Notes: generated by a model from the letters alone, not told the origin. 64,000 nt of DNA from Hamadaea sp013361475 (GCF_040654195.1 NZ_JBFAHM010000015.1:1-64000), one strand, 5' to 3'; shown: positions 16,511-25,693, counted from the stretch's first letter. Numbers and translations are program-made.

Positions 16511-16567
16511 GCGCAGCCGGGCGCAATGATCATGCGCAGCCGACGCAAAGATCATGCGCAGCCGGCG
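16501..16567. repeat. 22-23-bp tandem repeat, three copies
   Basis: CAATGATCATGCGCAGCCG-type units start at 16501, 16524 and 16546. The first unit is the right end of palindrome copy A, so the tandem appears to have grown from that element. It ends 7 nt before the sixA stop. The rest of 16261-16574 contains only the nuclease promoter side and no gene. Confidence 0.8.
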
Positions 16568-16574
16568 CCGGTCG

Positions 16575-17078
16575 TCAGTCGGCGCGGGCGGTGTGAGTCC
16601 CCTTCAGCGGGGCCGTCACCCCGGCCCGCCATTCCTCGGGCAGCTCGTGCACCGCGATCCCGCTGGTACGCAGCCCGTCGGAGTCGGCCTGCCCGGCCTG
16701 GTCCAGCACGGCGGACAGCTGGGAGATCGTCGGGTTGTGCCCGATCAGCAGGATGGTGTGGTTGCCGGGCTCCTTGGCGGCCGTCGCGATGAGGTCGAGG
16801 GCGTCGGCGACTTCACCGTCATACAGTTCCCGTTCGTACTGCACCTTCGGCGCGCCCGCGCCGCCCAGCGCGATCGCCACCGAGTGCCAGGTCTGCCGCG
16901 TCCGTCTCGCCGGCGAGCAGAGCACCAGGTCGGGAACGTGTCCGCTGGCCAGCAGCCAGGCTCCGGCCGCGGCGGCGTCGGCGTGACCTCGATCGGTCAG
17001 GGGCCGGTCGGTGTCGGCGATCCCGGTGGGGCGATCGGCCTTGGCATGGCGCAGGAGCACGAGCGTGCGGGCGGTCAT
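16575..17078 (-). CDS. SixA-type phosphohistidine phosphatase
   Basis: 167-residue histidine-phosphatase-superfamily protein. The catalytic LLRHAKAD stretch is at residues 6-13 and the second conserved histidine lies in GHNPTIS. E. coli SixA removes phosphate from phosphohistidine of signalling or PTS proteins; the partner here is unknown. The ATG at 17078 is chosen because the fold begins immediately (MTARTLVLLRH). The frame upstream to 17282 overlaps a divergent gene. A 73-nt space separates the two divergent starts. Confidence 0.88.
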   Translation of the reverse strand: MTARTLVLLRHAKADRPTGIADTDRPLTDRGHADAAAAGAWLLASGHVPDLVLCSPARRTRQTWHSVAIALGGAGAPKVQYERELYDGEVADALDLIATAAKEPGNHTILLIGHNPTISQLSAVLDQAGQADSDGLRTSGIAVHELPEEWRAGVTAPLKGTHTARAD

Positions 17079-17151
17079 GCCGCTCAGCTTGCCCCAGCCG
17101 AACGGGGTACGCATCCGGAAAACGCCAAATCGACGGCCTTGTCTTGGGAAG

Positions 17152-17556
17152 ATGACCGGTGTGGGGGATCGCACGCTCGCCGTGGTGGTCAAGATCGATC
17201 GTATCGAGCCCTGGCTCGACGACGCCTTCCTGGACCTGACCACCCTCTGCGACCTGGGTACGGAGTTGGCCGTGACCGGCAACCGAGCCGGTTACCTGGG
17301 TTCGCGGCGGCTGCGTTTCCCCGTCCGCTTCCTGTTTCATCAGGTCGCAGACTGGGAGGTCGACGACCCCGAGGGCATCCGCGGGATGCTGGTCGACGAT
17401 CTGCGCTTCGAGCCCGACCTCGGCGGCATCGTGCTGACCGGTCCGCTGCCGGGACGGCTCTACGTGCGTACGCCGTGCCGGGTGGTCACCGTGCAGACGT
17501 CGGCTTCGCCGCTGCGGCCGCCGTCCTGGCGATGCGTGACACCCCGGCATTTCTAG
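17152..17556 (+). CDS. Hypothetical protein
   Basis: 134-residue soluble protein without signal or TM. Family not recognised. It is beta-rich with several Asp/Glu clusters. It may start at ATG 17152 (TTGTCT hexamer 7 nt upstream, leaderless pattern) or at GTG 17161, which has GGGAAG 9 nt upstream. Its last 4 nt overlap the convergent slipin gene. Coding is supported by the divergent sixA arrangement and a clean frame. Confidence 0.6.
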   Translation: MTGVGDRTLAVVVKIDRIEPWLDDAFLDLTTLCDLGTELAVTGNRAGYLGSRRLRFPVRFLFHQVADWEVDDPEGIRGMLVDDLRFEPDLGGIVLTGPLPGRLYVRTPCRVVTVQTSASPLRPPSWRCVTPRHF

Positions 17557-18353
17557 GCTCCGGACGCGGTGCCGGGTCCGGTGCCGTCGGCCTCCGGTGG
17601 TCGGTATACCGCGTCGGCCAGCCGCAGGAGCTCCATCGGCACGGGGAAGATCAAGGTCGAGTTTCGTTCGGCGCTGACCTCGACCATGGTGCCGAGGATG
17701 CGCAGCTGCAGGGCGGCAGGGTGGGCGCCGAGCAGTTCAGCCGCCCGGGCAAGGTCTGCGGCGGCCTGGTACTCGCCCTGGGCGTGGATGACCTTGCCGC
17801 GACGTTCCCTTTCCGCCTCGGCTTGGATGGCCATCGCCCGGCGCAGGGTGTCGGGCAGTTCGACGTCCTTGATCTCGACGAGGGTGACCTTCACACCCCA
17901 CGGTTCGGTCACGTCGTCGACGATCCGCCGCAGGCGCTGGTTGATCTCGTCGCGCTTGGTGAGCAGCTCGTCGAGGTCGACCTGGCCCAGGATGCTCCGC
18001 AACGTGGTCTGGGCGATCTGGAAGGTGGCGTCCACGAAGTTCTCGATCGCCACGACGGACCGCACCGGATCGATCACGTAAAAGTAGGTGACGGCGTTGA
18101 CCCGGACCGTCACGTTGTCCCGGGTGATGACGTCCTGCGGCGGGATCTCCTTGACGACGATGCGCAGCGACACTCGGACGACCCGGTCGACGATCGGGAT
18201 GATGAAGAACAATCCCGGGCCTTTGACGCCGATGACCCGGCCCAGCCGGAAGATCACCCCTCGGTCGTACTCCGGATAGACCTTGACCGCGGCGAAGAAG
18301 AGGATCAGTACCACAGCCAGGGCGATGATCCAGGGAATGAGCGCATCAGACAT
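17553..18353 (-). CDS. Slipin / SPFH (band 7) membrane protein
   Basis: 266-residue stomatin-family protein. It has an N-terminal membrane segment (about 6-25), then the SPFH domain (YPEYDRGVIFRLGRV, PGLFFIIPIVD, DVITRDNVTVRVNAV) and a coiled-coil-like stretch (IQAEAERERRGKVIHAQGE). Slipins form membrane microdomain scaffolds and are paired with NfeD proteases, which cleave their C-terminus in archaeal examples. The upstream nfeD-like gene overlaps this start by 8 nt, so the two are translationally coupled. Confidence 0.94.
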   Translation of the reverse strand: MSDALIPWIIALAVVLILFFAAVKVYPEYDRGVIFRLGRVIGVKGPGLFFIIPIVDRVVRVSLRIVVKEIPPQDVITRDNVTVRVNAVTYFYVIDPVRSVVAIENFVDATFQIAQTTLRSILGQVDLDELLTKRDEINQRLRRIVDDVTEPWGVKVTLVEIKDVELPDTLRRAMAIQAEAERERRGKVIHAQGEYQAAADLARAAELLGAHPAALQLRILGTMVEVSAERNSTLIFPVPMELLRLADAVYRPPEADGTGPGTASGA

Positions 18354-19719
18354 CGGGCTTCTCCTCTGTGACAGAGCCTCGCGACTCGGTTGGCCCGGGC
18401 TGCTCCACGGAACCGAGCGGTTCCACGACGAGCGTCAAGCCGTCCACGGCGACCACCCGGACGGGCTGGCCGGCCGGTAAGGGCTCATCGCCCGCCGGTT
18501 TGCCGGCCGGGGTGACGGCCCACCACGTCCCCTCCAGGAAGACGTCTCCTTGCGCGGCCACCGTCGCCGTCGCCCCGACCATCGCGGACGCGCCGGTGAC
18601 GGGGGGAGCTCGCCGGGCGCGCCAGGTCAGCCGGCCCGCGAGCAGGGAGCCGAGCCCGATCACGACGGCGGTGGGGAGGAACACCAGCGGATCGACCCGG
18701 ACCGAACCCTCGAAAAGGAATGCCCCGGCCAGCGCGAGCGATATCGTGCCGCCCACAGCGAACACGCCGACGCCGGGGGCGTACAGCTCAGCGGCGAACA
18801 AAGCGGCCGCGAGGAGCAGCAAGGCCAGCCCGGCGACCGAGACCGGCAGGACACTCAACGCGAAGAAGCCGAGGATCAGCAGAATGACGCCCGTGATGCC
18901 GCTGACCGCGTGTCCCGGGTACGCGAACTCGTAGATGAGCGCGAGCGTGCCGAGGGAGAGGAAGAGGAAGGCCAGGTTGGGGTCGGCCAAGAGCTGCAGG
19001 AGCTTGCGGGTGAGGCTCATGGTGCTCTCGACCGTGGTCGCGTCGGCGGTGTGCAGGGTCCTCGTCTCGCCGCCGGCCACGGTCACCGTCCGGCCGTGGA
19101 GTTTGTTCAGCAGATCGGCCTGATCGGTCGCGATGAGGTCGATCGCGCCGAGTTTCAGCGCTTCGGTCGCCGGCTCCGCCCGGCCCTCCCGGACGGTGTC
19201 GACGGCGAAATCGACATCCCGGCCCCGCTGCGTCGCGATCGACTCGGCGTACGCCGCCGCGTCGTTGATCACCTTGTCGGAGGCCTTTTCGCCGGTCTGG
19301 GCGTCGATCGGGGTCGCGGCCCCGATGGTGGTGCCGGGGGCCATGGCGGCGATGTTCGCCGAGAACGTGATGATCGCCCCGGCCGAGGCCGCTCGGGCGC
19401 CCGACGGGGAGACGTAGACGACCACCGGCACGTGCGCGCCCAGGAATGCCTGGACGACCTCGCGCATCGAGGTGTCGAGGCCGCCGGGGGTGTCGATCTC
19501 CACTATCAGCGCCTGATAGTCGCCGCGCTCGGCCTGGTGCACCGCGTCGGCGAGGTGGCCGGCGACAACGGGCGTGATGGCACCGTCGACCCGGGTTACC
19601 AGCACACTGTCGGCTGGGCTCGGCGCAGCACGTGCAGCCGCGGCTGACGTGACGAGAGCCGCCATCGTCAGCAGCACGAACAGTGCCGCCGCGAACCCAT
19701 TGCGCCTGACCGCGACCAT
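18346..19719 (-). CDS. NfeD-family membrane serine protease
   Basis: 457-residue protein. A signal peptide/TM at 1-34 is followed by a ClpP-like protease domain (about 38-220) with the catalytic Ser region SPSGARAASAGAI and a Lys in GEKASDKVIND. Four TM segments follow (about 235-370), then a C-terminal OB-fold NfeD domain (about 380-440). This is the long NfeD1b form. It is expected to process the slipin encoded immediately downstream. ATG 19719 is used although its ribosome site is weak. Confidence 0.92.
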   Translation of the reverse strand: MVAVRRNGFAAALFVLLTMAALVTSAAAARAAPSPADSVLVTRVDGAITPVVAGHLADAVHQAERGDYQALIVEIDTPGGLDTSMREVVQAFLGAHVPVVVYVSPSGARAASAGAIITFSANIAAMAPGTTIGAATPIDAQTGEKASDKVINDAAAYAESIATQRGRDVDFAVDTVREGRAEPATEALKLGAIDLIATDQADLLNKLHGRTVTVAGGETRTLHTADATTVESTMSLTRKLLQLLADPNLAFLFLSLGTLALIYEFAYPGHAVSGITGVILLILGFFALSVLPVSVAGLALLLLAAALFAAELYAPGVGVFAVGGTISLALAGAFLFEGSVRVDPLVFLPTAVVIGLGSLLAGRLTWRARRAPPVTGASAMVGATATVAAQGDVFLEGTWWAVTPAGKPAGDEPLPAGQPVRVVAVDGLTLVVEPLGSVEQPGPTESRGSVTEEKPDV

Positions 19720-19834
19720 GGTCGTCTACCGCCACACGGCCTTCCTCCCTCTGATCCTCCTCCGGCCCGGGAACGCTCACAAGCGGGCATGCATCGCTTG
19801 ACGTGAACAAAACGGACTAATTTCCGCTGGTCAT

Positions 19835-19877
19835 GTCACCTTCGGCCGTTCACCTGTTCACCCTTCGTTCACCCATG
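19835..19877 (+). promoter_or_regulatory. PHO box (PhoP operator) upstream of pstS
   Basis: GTTCACC occurs at 19848, 19856 and 19867, preceded by GTCACC at 19835. The last two form exact 11-bp-spaced direct repeats (GTTCACCCTTC, GTTCACCCATG), which is the architecture of the actinobacterial PhoP-binding PHO box. It lies about 120 nt before pstS, implying phosphate-starvation control. Confidence 0.85.
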
Positions 19878-19996
19878 TCGGGGTGACCGGCTACCTGCCG
19901 CGCCTACGTTGACCGCAGTCGGAAATCAAAGAACTCCGGCCGGTCCCCGCCCCACCTCGGCGGAGTGCGGTCGGCAACCCCTCGAAAGGGACAGAC

Positions 19997-21094
19997 GTGA
20001 AGCTCAAGCGGCACGGCATCCTCGCCGGTGTCATGCTGACCGCGACGCTCGCGCTTGCGGCATGTGGCAGTGACAACAACTCGGGCACTCCGAGCAACAC
20101 CTCTTCGTCCGCTTCTGGCGACTGCGCCACGGGCAAGCTCACCGCCCAGGGCTCCTCGGCGCAGAAGAACGCCATGGAGCAGTGGGTCAAGGACTACCAG
20201 GCCAAGTGCTCCGGCGCGACCGTCGACTACCAGGGCACCAGCTCCGGCGCGGGCATCACCGCGTTCACCGGTGGCCTGGCCGACTTCGCGGGCAGCGACT
20301 CGGCCCTCAAGGACGAGGAGCAGCCGAAGGCCGACGCGCGCTGCGCGACCGGCAAGGCGATCCACCTGCCGTTGGTGATCGGCCCGATCGCGATCGTCAC
20401 CAACGTCCAGGGTGTGAGCGACATCCAGCTGAGCCCCGCCACCCTGGCGGGCATCTTCGCCGGCAAGATCACCACCTGGAACGCGGCGGAGATCAAGGCG
20501 GACAACCCGTCGGCGACCCTGCCGGCCACCAAGATCCTGGCGGTGCACCGCAACGAGTCGTCGGGCACCACCGACAACTTCACCAAGTACCTGTCCAAGG
20601 CCGCCGCCGACGTGTGGACCTACTCCAACGCCAAGGAGTGGAAGGCCCCGGGCGGCCAGGGTGAGAAGGGCTCGGACGGCGTGAGCGCCGCTGTCAAGAG
20701 CAAGGACGGCGCCATCGGCTACGTCGAGTGGTCCTTCGCCGAGGCCAACGGCCTGAACAAGGCGAAGATCAAGAACGCCGCCGGCGAGTACACCGCGCTG
20801 ACCAGCGAGTCGGCCGGCAAGACCATCGCCGGAGCCGAGGTCAAGGGCACCGGCAACGACCTCAAGCTGTCGATCGACTACAACACCAAGACCGCGGGCG
20901 CGTACCCGATCGTCCTGGTGACCTACGAGATCGTCTGCGAGAAGGGCACCGCCGCCGACAAGGTCACGCTGCTGAAGTCCTTCCTCAAGTACGCCGCCGG
21001 CGACGGCCAGACCAAGCTCACCCAGCTGGGCTACGCGGCCCTGCCGACCGAGGTCCAGACCAAGGTCCAGGCCTCGATCGCCGCTCTGAGCTGA
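19997..21094 (+). CDS. pstS: Phosphate ABC transporter substrate-binding lipoprotein PstS
   Basis: 365-residue lipoprotein that binds phosphate outside the membrane. The lipobox LAAC puts the lipidated cysteine at residue 23, followed by a Ser/Asn/Gly-rich tether. Phosphate-site motifs are visible: AQGSSAQ, YQGTSSGAGITAF, FAGSDSAL and HRNESSGTTDNF. The GTG start has GAAAGGG 6 nt upstream. A PHO box precedes it and a stem-loop follows before pstC, so pstS can be made in excess over the permease. Confidence 0.97.
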   Translation: MKLKRHGILAGVMLTATLALAACGSDNNSGTPSNTSSSASGDCATGKLTAQGSSAQKNAMEQWVKDYQAKCSGATVDYQGTSSGAGITAFTGGLADFAGSDSALKDEEQPKADARCATGKAIHLPLVIGPIAIVTNVQGVSDIQLSPATLAGIFAGKITTWNAAEIKADNPSATLPATKILAVHRNESSGTTDNFTKYLSKAAADVWTYSNAKEWKAPGGQGEKGSDGVSAAVKSKDGAIGYVEWSFAEANGLNKAKIKNAAGEYTALTSESAGKTIAGAEVKGTGNDLKLSIDYNTKTAGAYPIVLVTYEIVCEKGTAADKVTLLKSFLKYAAGDGQTKLTQLGYAALPTEVQTKVQASIAALS

Positions 21095-21112
21095 CGCACC
21101 ACCGCACCACCG

Positions 21113-21146
21113 CCCGGCGGGAGGTCTCCTCACACCTCCCGCCGGG
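21113..21146 (+). terminator. Attenuating stem-loop between pstS and pstC
   Basis: CCCGGCGGGAGG (21113-21124) pairs perfectly with CCTCCCGCCGGG (21135-21146) around a 10-nt loop, 18 nt after the pstS stop. Such intra-operon stems usually lower downstream expression or stabilise the upstream mRNA. Confidence 0.75.
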
Positions 21147-21203
21147 CACACCGCGTAGCAGGACCGCCCACGAACCGACACCCTCGTCAGGCGCCACCCG
21201 AGA

Positions 21204-22280
21204 GTGATGAGACGAACGACTATGAACCCTCCAACCCTGGGCTCGCACCGGCAGGATCAGCAAGATCCGCAGCCGGGTCCGCCCGAGAAGGCCGCGGTCA
21301 CCAGCCACCGCGTGTCCGGCGCGCGGGACACCGCCGCGGTGAACCTGGGCCGCCGTCGCCGGTTCGGGGGCGGTGAGGGCGTCTTCCGCTCGCTGTCCAC
21401 CGGCTCCGGCCTCATGGTGCTCGTCATCATCGCCGCGATCGCGATCTTCCTGATCGCCAAGGCGATCCCGGCGATCCGGACGGACACCGTCAACTTCCTC
21501 ACCGAGAAGACCTGGTTCCCCGACAGCACGCCGTCGGTGTTCGGCATCGCCGCGCTGGCCTGGGGCACCATCGTCACCGCCGCGATCGCGCTGCTGATCG
21601 CCGTGCCGATCGCGCTCGGCATCGCGCTGTGCCTGTCGCACTACGCGCCGCGGCGCGTCGCCACCGCCCTGGGCTTCCTCATCGACCTGCTCGCCGCCGT
21701 GCCCAGCATCGTCTTCGGCCTGTGGGGCCGCGAATACCTGGCCGGTCCCGTCAGCGACCTGTCCGAATGGCTGCACAAGTACCTGGGCTTCCTGCCGTTC
21801 TTCGCCAGCGAAGGCCCCTACGGCAAATCGCCGCTGCTCGGCTCGATCGTGCTGGCCATCATGGTCCTGCCGATCGTCACCTCGCTGTCGCGCGAAGTCT
21901 TCAGCCAGACGCCGAAGATGAACGAGGAAGCCGCGCTGGCCCTCGGCGCGACCAAGTGGGAGATGATCCGCACCGCGGTGCTGCCCTACGGGCGCCCCGG
22001 CATCATCGCCTCGGTCATGCTCGGCCTGGGCCGCGCGCTCGGCGAGACCATCGCCCTGGCGATGACGTTGAGCGCGGCCTTCAACGTGTCGTTCGACATC
22101 ATCGGCGTCGGCGGCAACTCGATCGCGGCCAACATCGCCAACCGTTTCGGCGAGGCGGGCGACACCGGCCGGGGCGCACTGATCGCCTCCGGCCTGGTGC
22201 TGTTCACGATCACCCTCGTCGTCAACATGATCGCCCGCGCGATCATCTACCGCCGTCGTGAGTTCCGGAGCGCGCTATGA
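21204..22280 (+). CDS. pstC: Phosphate ABC transporter permease PstC
   Basis: 358-residue inner-membrane permease with a polar N-terminal tail (about 60 residues) and six TM segments. The EAA-type cytoplasmic loop is visible (MNEEAALALGATKWEMIRTAVLPYGRPG). With PstA it forms the phosphate channel. The start is uncertain: GTG 21204 or ATG 21222 (MNPPTLGSH), neither with a strong ribosome site. Its stop overlaps the pstA start by ATGA. Confidence 0.95.
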   Translation: MMRRTTMNPPTLGSHRQDQQDPQPGPPEKAAVTSHRVSGARDTAAVNLGRRRRFGGGEGVFRSLSTGSGLMVLVIIAAIAIFLIAKAIPAIRTDTVNFLTEKTWFPDSTPSVFGIAALAWGTIVTAAIALLIAVPIALGIALCLSHYAPRRVATALGFLIDLLAAVPSIVFGLWGREYLAGPVSDLSEWLHKYLGFLPFFASEGPYGKSPLLGSIVLAIMVLPIVTSLSREVFSQTPKMNEEAALALGATKWEMIRTAVLPYGRPGIIASVMLGLGRALGETIALAMTLSAAFNVSFDIIGVGGNSIAANIANRFGEAGDTGRGALIASGLVLFTITLVVNMIARAIIYRRREFRSAL

Positions 22281-23350
22281 CCACCCTGTCCGCGCCGGTC
22301 ACGGGCCTGCGGGCCCGCCGGCTCCCGAAGTGGGCGCCCTGGGCGGTCGCCGCCGGCTCCGTGCTGCTCAGCTACCTCATCGTGTACGCCGGCGGCCTGC
22401 TCGGCGGCGGCATCGTGCTGACCGCGATCGCGTCCGTCGTGCTGTACCTGCTCCTGCTGTGGCTGGCGGCCCGGCAGGTCGAGGGCGGCCGGGCGGCCCG
22501 CAACCGGCTGGCCAGCTCCCTGATCTACTCCGCGTTCATCCTCGCCCTGCTGCCCCTGGTGTCGGTGGCGTGGACGCTGGTCAACAAGGGCGTCGAGCGG
22601 CTGGACGGCGACTTCTTCGGCCACTCGATGAACGGCATCACCGCCTTCGACGCCAACGGCGGCGCGTACCACGCGATCATCGGCACCCTGGAGCAGGCCG
22701 GCATCGCCACCCTGATCACCGTGCCGCTCGGCGTCGGCGCCGCCATCTACATCGTCGAGTACGGCCGGGGCCGGCTGGCCGCCGCGATCCGGTTCTTCGT
22801 CGACGTCATGACCGGCATCCCGTCCATCGTGGCCGGTCTGTTCGTCCTGGCCTTCTGGGTGTACGTGGTGTACCCGCTGTACAGCCCGGACGGCAAGCCG
22901 GGCTACTCCGGGCTCGCCGCCTCGCTGGCGCTCAGCGTGCTGATGCTGCCGACGATCACCCGCTCGACCGAGGAGATGCTGCGCCTGGTGCCCGACGCGC
23001 TCCGCGAAGGCTCCTATGCCCTGGGCATCCCGAAATGGAAGACGATCATGCGGGTCGTCCTGCCGACCGCGCTGCCCGGCATCGTCACCGGCGTCATGCT
23101 GGCCATCGCCCGAGCCTGCGGCGAAACCGCCCCGGTCCTGCTCGTCGCGGGCGGCTTCAACTCGATCAACATGAACCCGTTCGTCGGCAACCAGTCGTCG
23201 CTGGCGATCTACATCTGGGACCAGGCCGGCTCGGCCAGCAAGTACGCACCCGCCCGAGCCTGGGCCGCCGCCCTGACCCTGGTCGGTCTCGTACTCGCCC
23301 TGACCATCGCGGCGAAGCTGCTGGCCCGCCGTAGCAAGCTCGAGCGCTGA
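22277..23350 (+). CDS. pstA: Phosphate ABC transporter permease PstA
   Basis: 357-residue second permease subunit. The EAA loop reads REGSYALGIPKWKTIMRVVLPTALPG (about residues 242-267). The N-terminus has two extra hydrophobic segments before the transporter core, as in other actinobacterial PstA. ATGA overlap with pstC indicates translational coupling. Confidence 0.95.
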   Translation: MTTLSAPVTGLRARRLPKWAPWAVAAGSVLLSYLIVYAGGLLGGGIVLTAIASVVLYLLLLWLAARQVEGGRAARNRLASSLIYSAFILALLPLVSVAWTLVNKGVERLDGDFFGHSMNGITAFDANGGAYHAIIGTLEQAGIATLITVPLGVGAAIYIVEYGRGRLAAAIRFFVDVMTGIPSIVAGLFVLAFWVYVVYPLYSPDGKPGYSGLAASLALSVLMLPTITRSTEEMLRLVPDALREGSYALGIPKWKTIMRVVLPTALPGIVTGVMLAIARACGETAPVLLVAGGFNSINMNPFVGNQSSLAIYIWDQAGSASKYAPARAWAAALTLVGLVLALTIAAKLLARRSKLER

Positions 23351-23382
23351 GCGCGCCGACGAGGACTCGAAGGAAAAGGACA

Positions 23383-24159
23383 ATGGCGAAGCGCATCGAA
23401 GCGGTCGGGGTGACCGCGTACTACGGACAGTTCAAGGCCATCGAGGACATCACGATGACCATCGAGCCCCGATCGGTCACCGCCCTCATCGGCCCGTCGG
23501 GCTGCGGCAAGTCGACCTTCCTGCGATCGATCAACCGCATGCACGAGGTGCTGCCCGGCGCCCGGGTCGAAGGCCGGCTCACCATGGACGGCCAGGACAT
23601 CTACGACCGGGCCGTCGACGTCACCGCGGTACGCCGCTCGATCGGCATGGTGTTCCAGCGCCCCAACCCGTTCCCCACCATGTCGATCTACGACAACGTG
23701 GTCGCCGGGCTGCGCCTGAACGGCCTGCGCAAGAAGAACGCCCTCGACGACGCCTGCGAGAAGGCGCTCAAGCACGCCAACCTGTGGGACGAGGTCAAGA
23801 ACCGGCTCAACAAGCCGGGCGCAGGCCTGTCCGGCGGTCAGCAGCAGCGCCTGTGCATCGCCCGGACGATCGCCGTCGAACCGCAGGTCGTCCTCATGGA
23901 CGAGCCGTGCTCCGCGCTCGACCCGATCTCCACCGGCGCCATCGAAGACCTCATCTTCGAGCTGAAGAACGACTACACGATCATCATCGTCACCCACAAC
24001 ATGCAGCAGGCCGCCCGCGTCAGCGACCGCACCGCGTTCTTCTCGATCTCGCAGACCGGCGACCCGGGCCGCCTCATCGAGTACGACGTCACCTCCAAGA
24101 TCTTCACCAACCCGGGAGAGAAGCGGACCGAGGACTACATCACCGGTCGCTTCGGGTGA
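23383..24159 (+). CDS. pstB: Phosphate ABC transporter ATP-binding protein PstB
   Basis: 258-residue ATPase. Walker A GPSGCGKST (about 38-46), Q-loop in MVFQRPNPFP, signature LSGGQQQR, Walker B VVLMDEP and H-loop IIVTHNM are all intact. A good AAGGAAAAGG ribosome site precedes the ATG. It powers phosphate uptake by PstCA and in many bacteria also feeds phosphate status to the PhoR sensor. No phoU is found in the window. Confidence 0.97.
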   Translation: MAKRIEAVGVTAYYGQFKAIEDITMTIEPRSVTALIGPSGCGKSTFLRSINRMHEVLPGARVEGRLTMDGQDIYDRAVDVTAVRRSIGMVFQRPNPFPTMSIYDNVVAGLRLNGLRKKNALDDACEKALKHANLWDEVKNRLNKPGAGLSGGQQQRLCIARTIAVEPQVVLMDEPCSALDPISTGAIEDLIFELKNDYTIIIVTHNMQQAARVSDRTAFFSISQTGDPGRLIEYDVTSKIFTNPGEKRTEDYITGRFG

Positions 24160-24162
24160 CCT

Positions 24163-24828
24163 GTGGTCGTGCTGCTGGTCGCTGATCCCGATCCGGAGGT
24201 CGCCTCCCGGGTCGCAGACGAGCTGGGTGATCACGCCATTCGCGCGATCACCTGCTCGGACGGGGCTGAGGCCCTGCTCATCGCCGGTGCCGAGCACCCG
24301 GACGCGGTCCTCGCCGCGACCGCGCTGCCCACCATCGGCGGCGCCGCGTTCGTGCGTACGCTCGCGTCGCGGACCGGCATCCCGGTCGTGCTCGGCGTGT
24401 CCGACGGCGACGGCCCGGCCGCGGCCGAAGCCCTCGCCGCCGGTGCTGCCGCCTGCGTCGCCCGGCCCTACCGCATCGGCGAACTGCTGCCGATGCTGCT
24501 CGCCTTACGCCCCATGCCTGCCGAAGGACCCCTGCTGCAGGTCGGCGAACTGCAACTCGACCCCGGCAGCCTCACCGTGCAGCTACGCGGGCAACCCGTA
24601 CGCATCCCGATGCGGGAGCTGCGGCTGCTGCAACTGCTGATGTCCAACGCCGACAAGGTGGTGACCCGCGAACAGATCCACGACGCGGTGTGGGGCGGCG
24701 TCCAGAACTCCAACACTGTCACCGTGCATGTGCAGCGGCTGCGTCAACGGCTCGGGGACGACCAGCACGACCCGAAAATGATCCTGACCATCCGCGGCGT
24801 CGGCTACCGCCTCGTGCCACCGGCCTAG
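24163..24828 (+). CDS. OmpR/PhoB-type response regulator lacking the phospho-acceptor Asp
   Basis: 221-residue regulator directly after pstB (3-nt gap). The N-terminal receiver keeps the fold and one acidic pocket (VADPDPE, D8/D10), but the phosphorylation position in DAVLAATALP is Ala52, and the conserved Lys is Arg101 (VARPYR). The C-terminal half (about 120-221) is a good winged helix (MRELRLLQLLM, VVTREQIHDAVWG, VTVHVQRLRQRLG, RGVGYRL). It therefore probably works without phosphorylation, or through protein contact or ligand. Position suggests control of phosphate genes. The GTG start is 3 nt after the pstB stop. Confidence 0.88.
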   Translation: MVVLLVADPDPEVASRVADELGDHAIRAITCSDGAEALLIAGAEHPDAVLAATALPTIGGAAFVRTLASRTGIPVVLGVSDGDGPAAAEALAAGAAACVARPYRIGELLPMLLALRPMPAEGPLLQVGELQLDPGSLTVQLRGQPVRIPMRELRLLQLLMSNADKVVTREQIHDAVWGGVQNSNTVTVHVQRLRQRLGDDQHDPKMILTIRGVGYRLVPPA

Positions 24829-24841
24829 CCGCACCCGCTGG

Positions 24842-25693
24842 CTAGGGGCGTAGGGCCGCTTGCGGCTGCCCGGCGATGGCGGGCCGGGTCGCCGACGCGG
24901 CCGCCACCGCCATCGTCAGCGGATCCTGGACCGGCCGCCCGAGCAGGTCGGCCAGGTCCGGGCCGGGCTCGGCCAGGAAGCCGTGGCGTACGCCGGTCGC
25001 GATCGAGGCGATCATCGGCGGCTGGAACGGCAGCAGCTCCGGCAGCCCGAGCAGCCGCCGGCGCAGTTCGCCCAGGTCGATCGTCCGATGCGGCACCCCG
25101 AGCCGGTAGGCCACCTGGGCAGCCGTGATGGGCGTACCGACGAGATCGTAGGTGCGACCGGCGTGGCGAGCCGGATCGGCGGCGACGATCGCGGCCGCCT
25201 CCGCCAGATCCGCCCGGGTGACCGCCGCCAGCGCCCCGTCCCCGTACGCCGACTCCACCCCGTCGCCCGCCCACATCAGCAGCGCACCGAACAGCTCGGC
25301 GTACAAGCCGTTACGCAAGATCGTCCACGGTACGCCGCTCGCCTGGACCAGCCGCTCGGTCGCCCGATGGGCCAAGGCGAACCCGAGGTGGTCCCCGGCG
25401 CCGGTCAGGCTGGTGTAGACGAGGTGCTGCACCCGGTCGCGGGCCGCCGCCGCGACTGCCGTCGCGTGCCGGTCGACGACCTGGTCGTCCTCGGCGTACC
25501 CGGCGGAGACCAGCACCAGCGTCGCCACTCCCGTCAGGTCCAGTGTGGAAGGATCGTCGAAGTCGACGCGTCGCATCCCAGCACCCGGCGTACGGCTTCC
25601 GCCCGTCGCCGCGACGCCACGGGCGTGCAACGCTGCAAGGGTGGCCCGGCCGAGATTCCCGCTCGCCCCGGTCACCAAGATCGTGTCAGTCAT
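24842..25693 (-). CDS. NmrA/QorB-like NAD(P)-binding oxidoreductase
   Basis: 283-residue atypical SDR. The Rossmann motif TGASGNLG sits at residues 7-14. Typical downstream motifs are LVYTSLTGAG and WTILRNGLYAE. There is no YxxxK pair, as usual for NmrA/QOR2-type quinone reductases or redox sensors. ATG 25693 opens directly into the fold. A divergent HxlR regulator 47 nt away is the standard partner of this family and probably controls it in response to quinones or electrophiles. Confidence 0.88.
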   Translation of the reverse strand: MTDTILVTGASGNLGRATLAALHARGVAATGGSRTPGAGMRRVDFDDPSTLDLTGVATLVLVSAGYAEDDQVVDRHATAVAAAARDRVQHLVYTSLTGAGDHLGFALAHRATERLVQASGVPWTILRNGLYAELFGALLMWAGDGVESAYGDGALAAVTRADLAEAAAIVAADPARHAGRTYDLVGTPITAAQVAYRLGVPHRTIDLGELRRRLLGLPELLPFQPPMIASIATGVRHGFLAEPGPDLADLLGRPVQDPLTMAVAAASATRPAIAGQPQAALRP

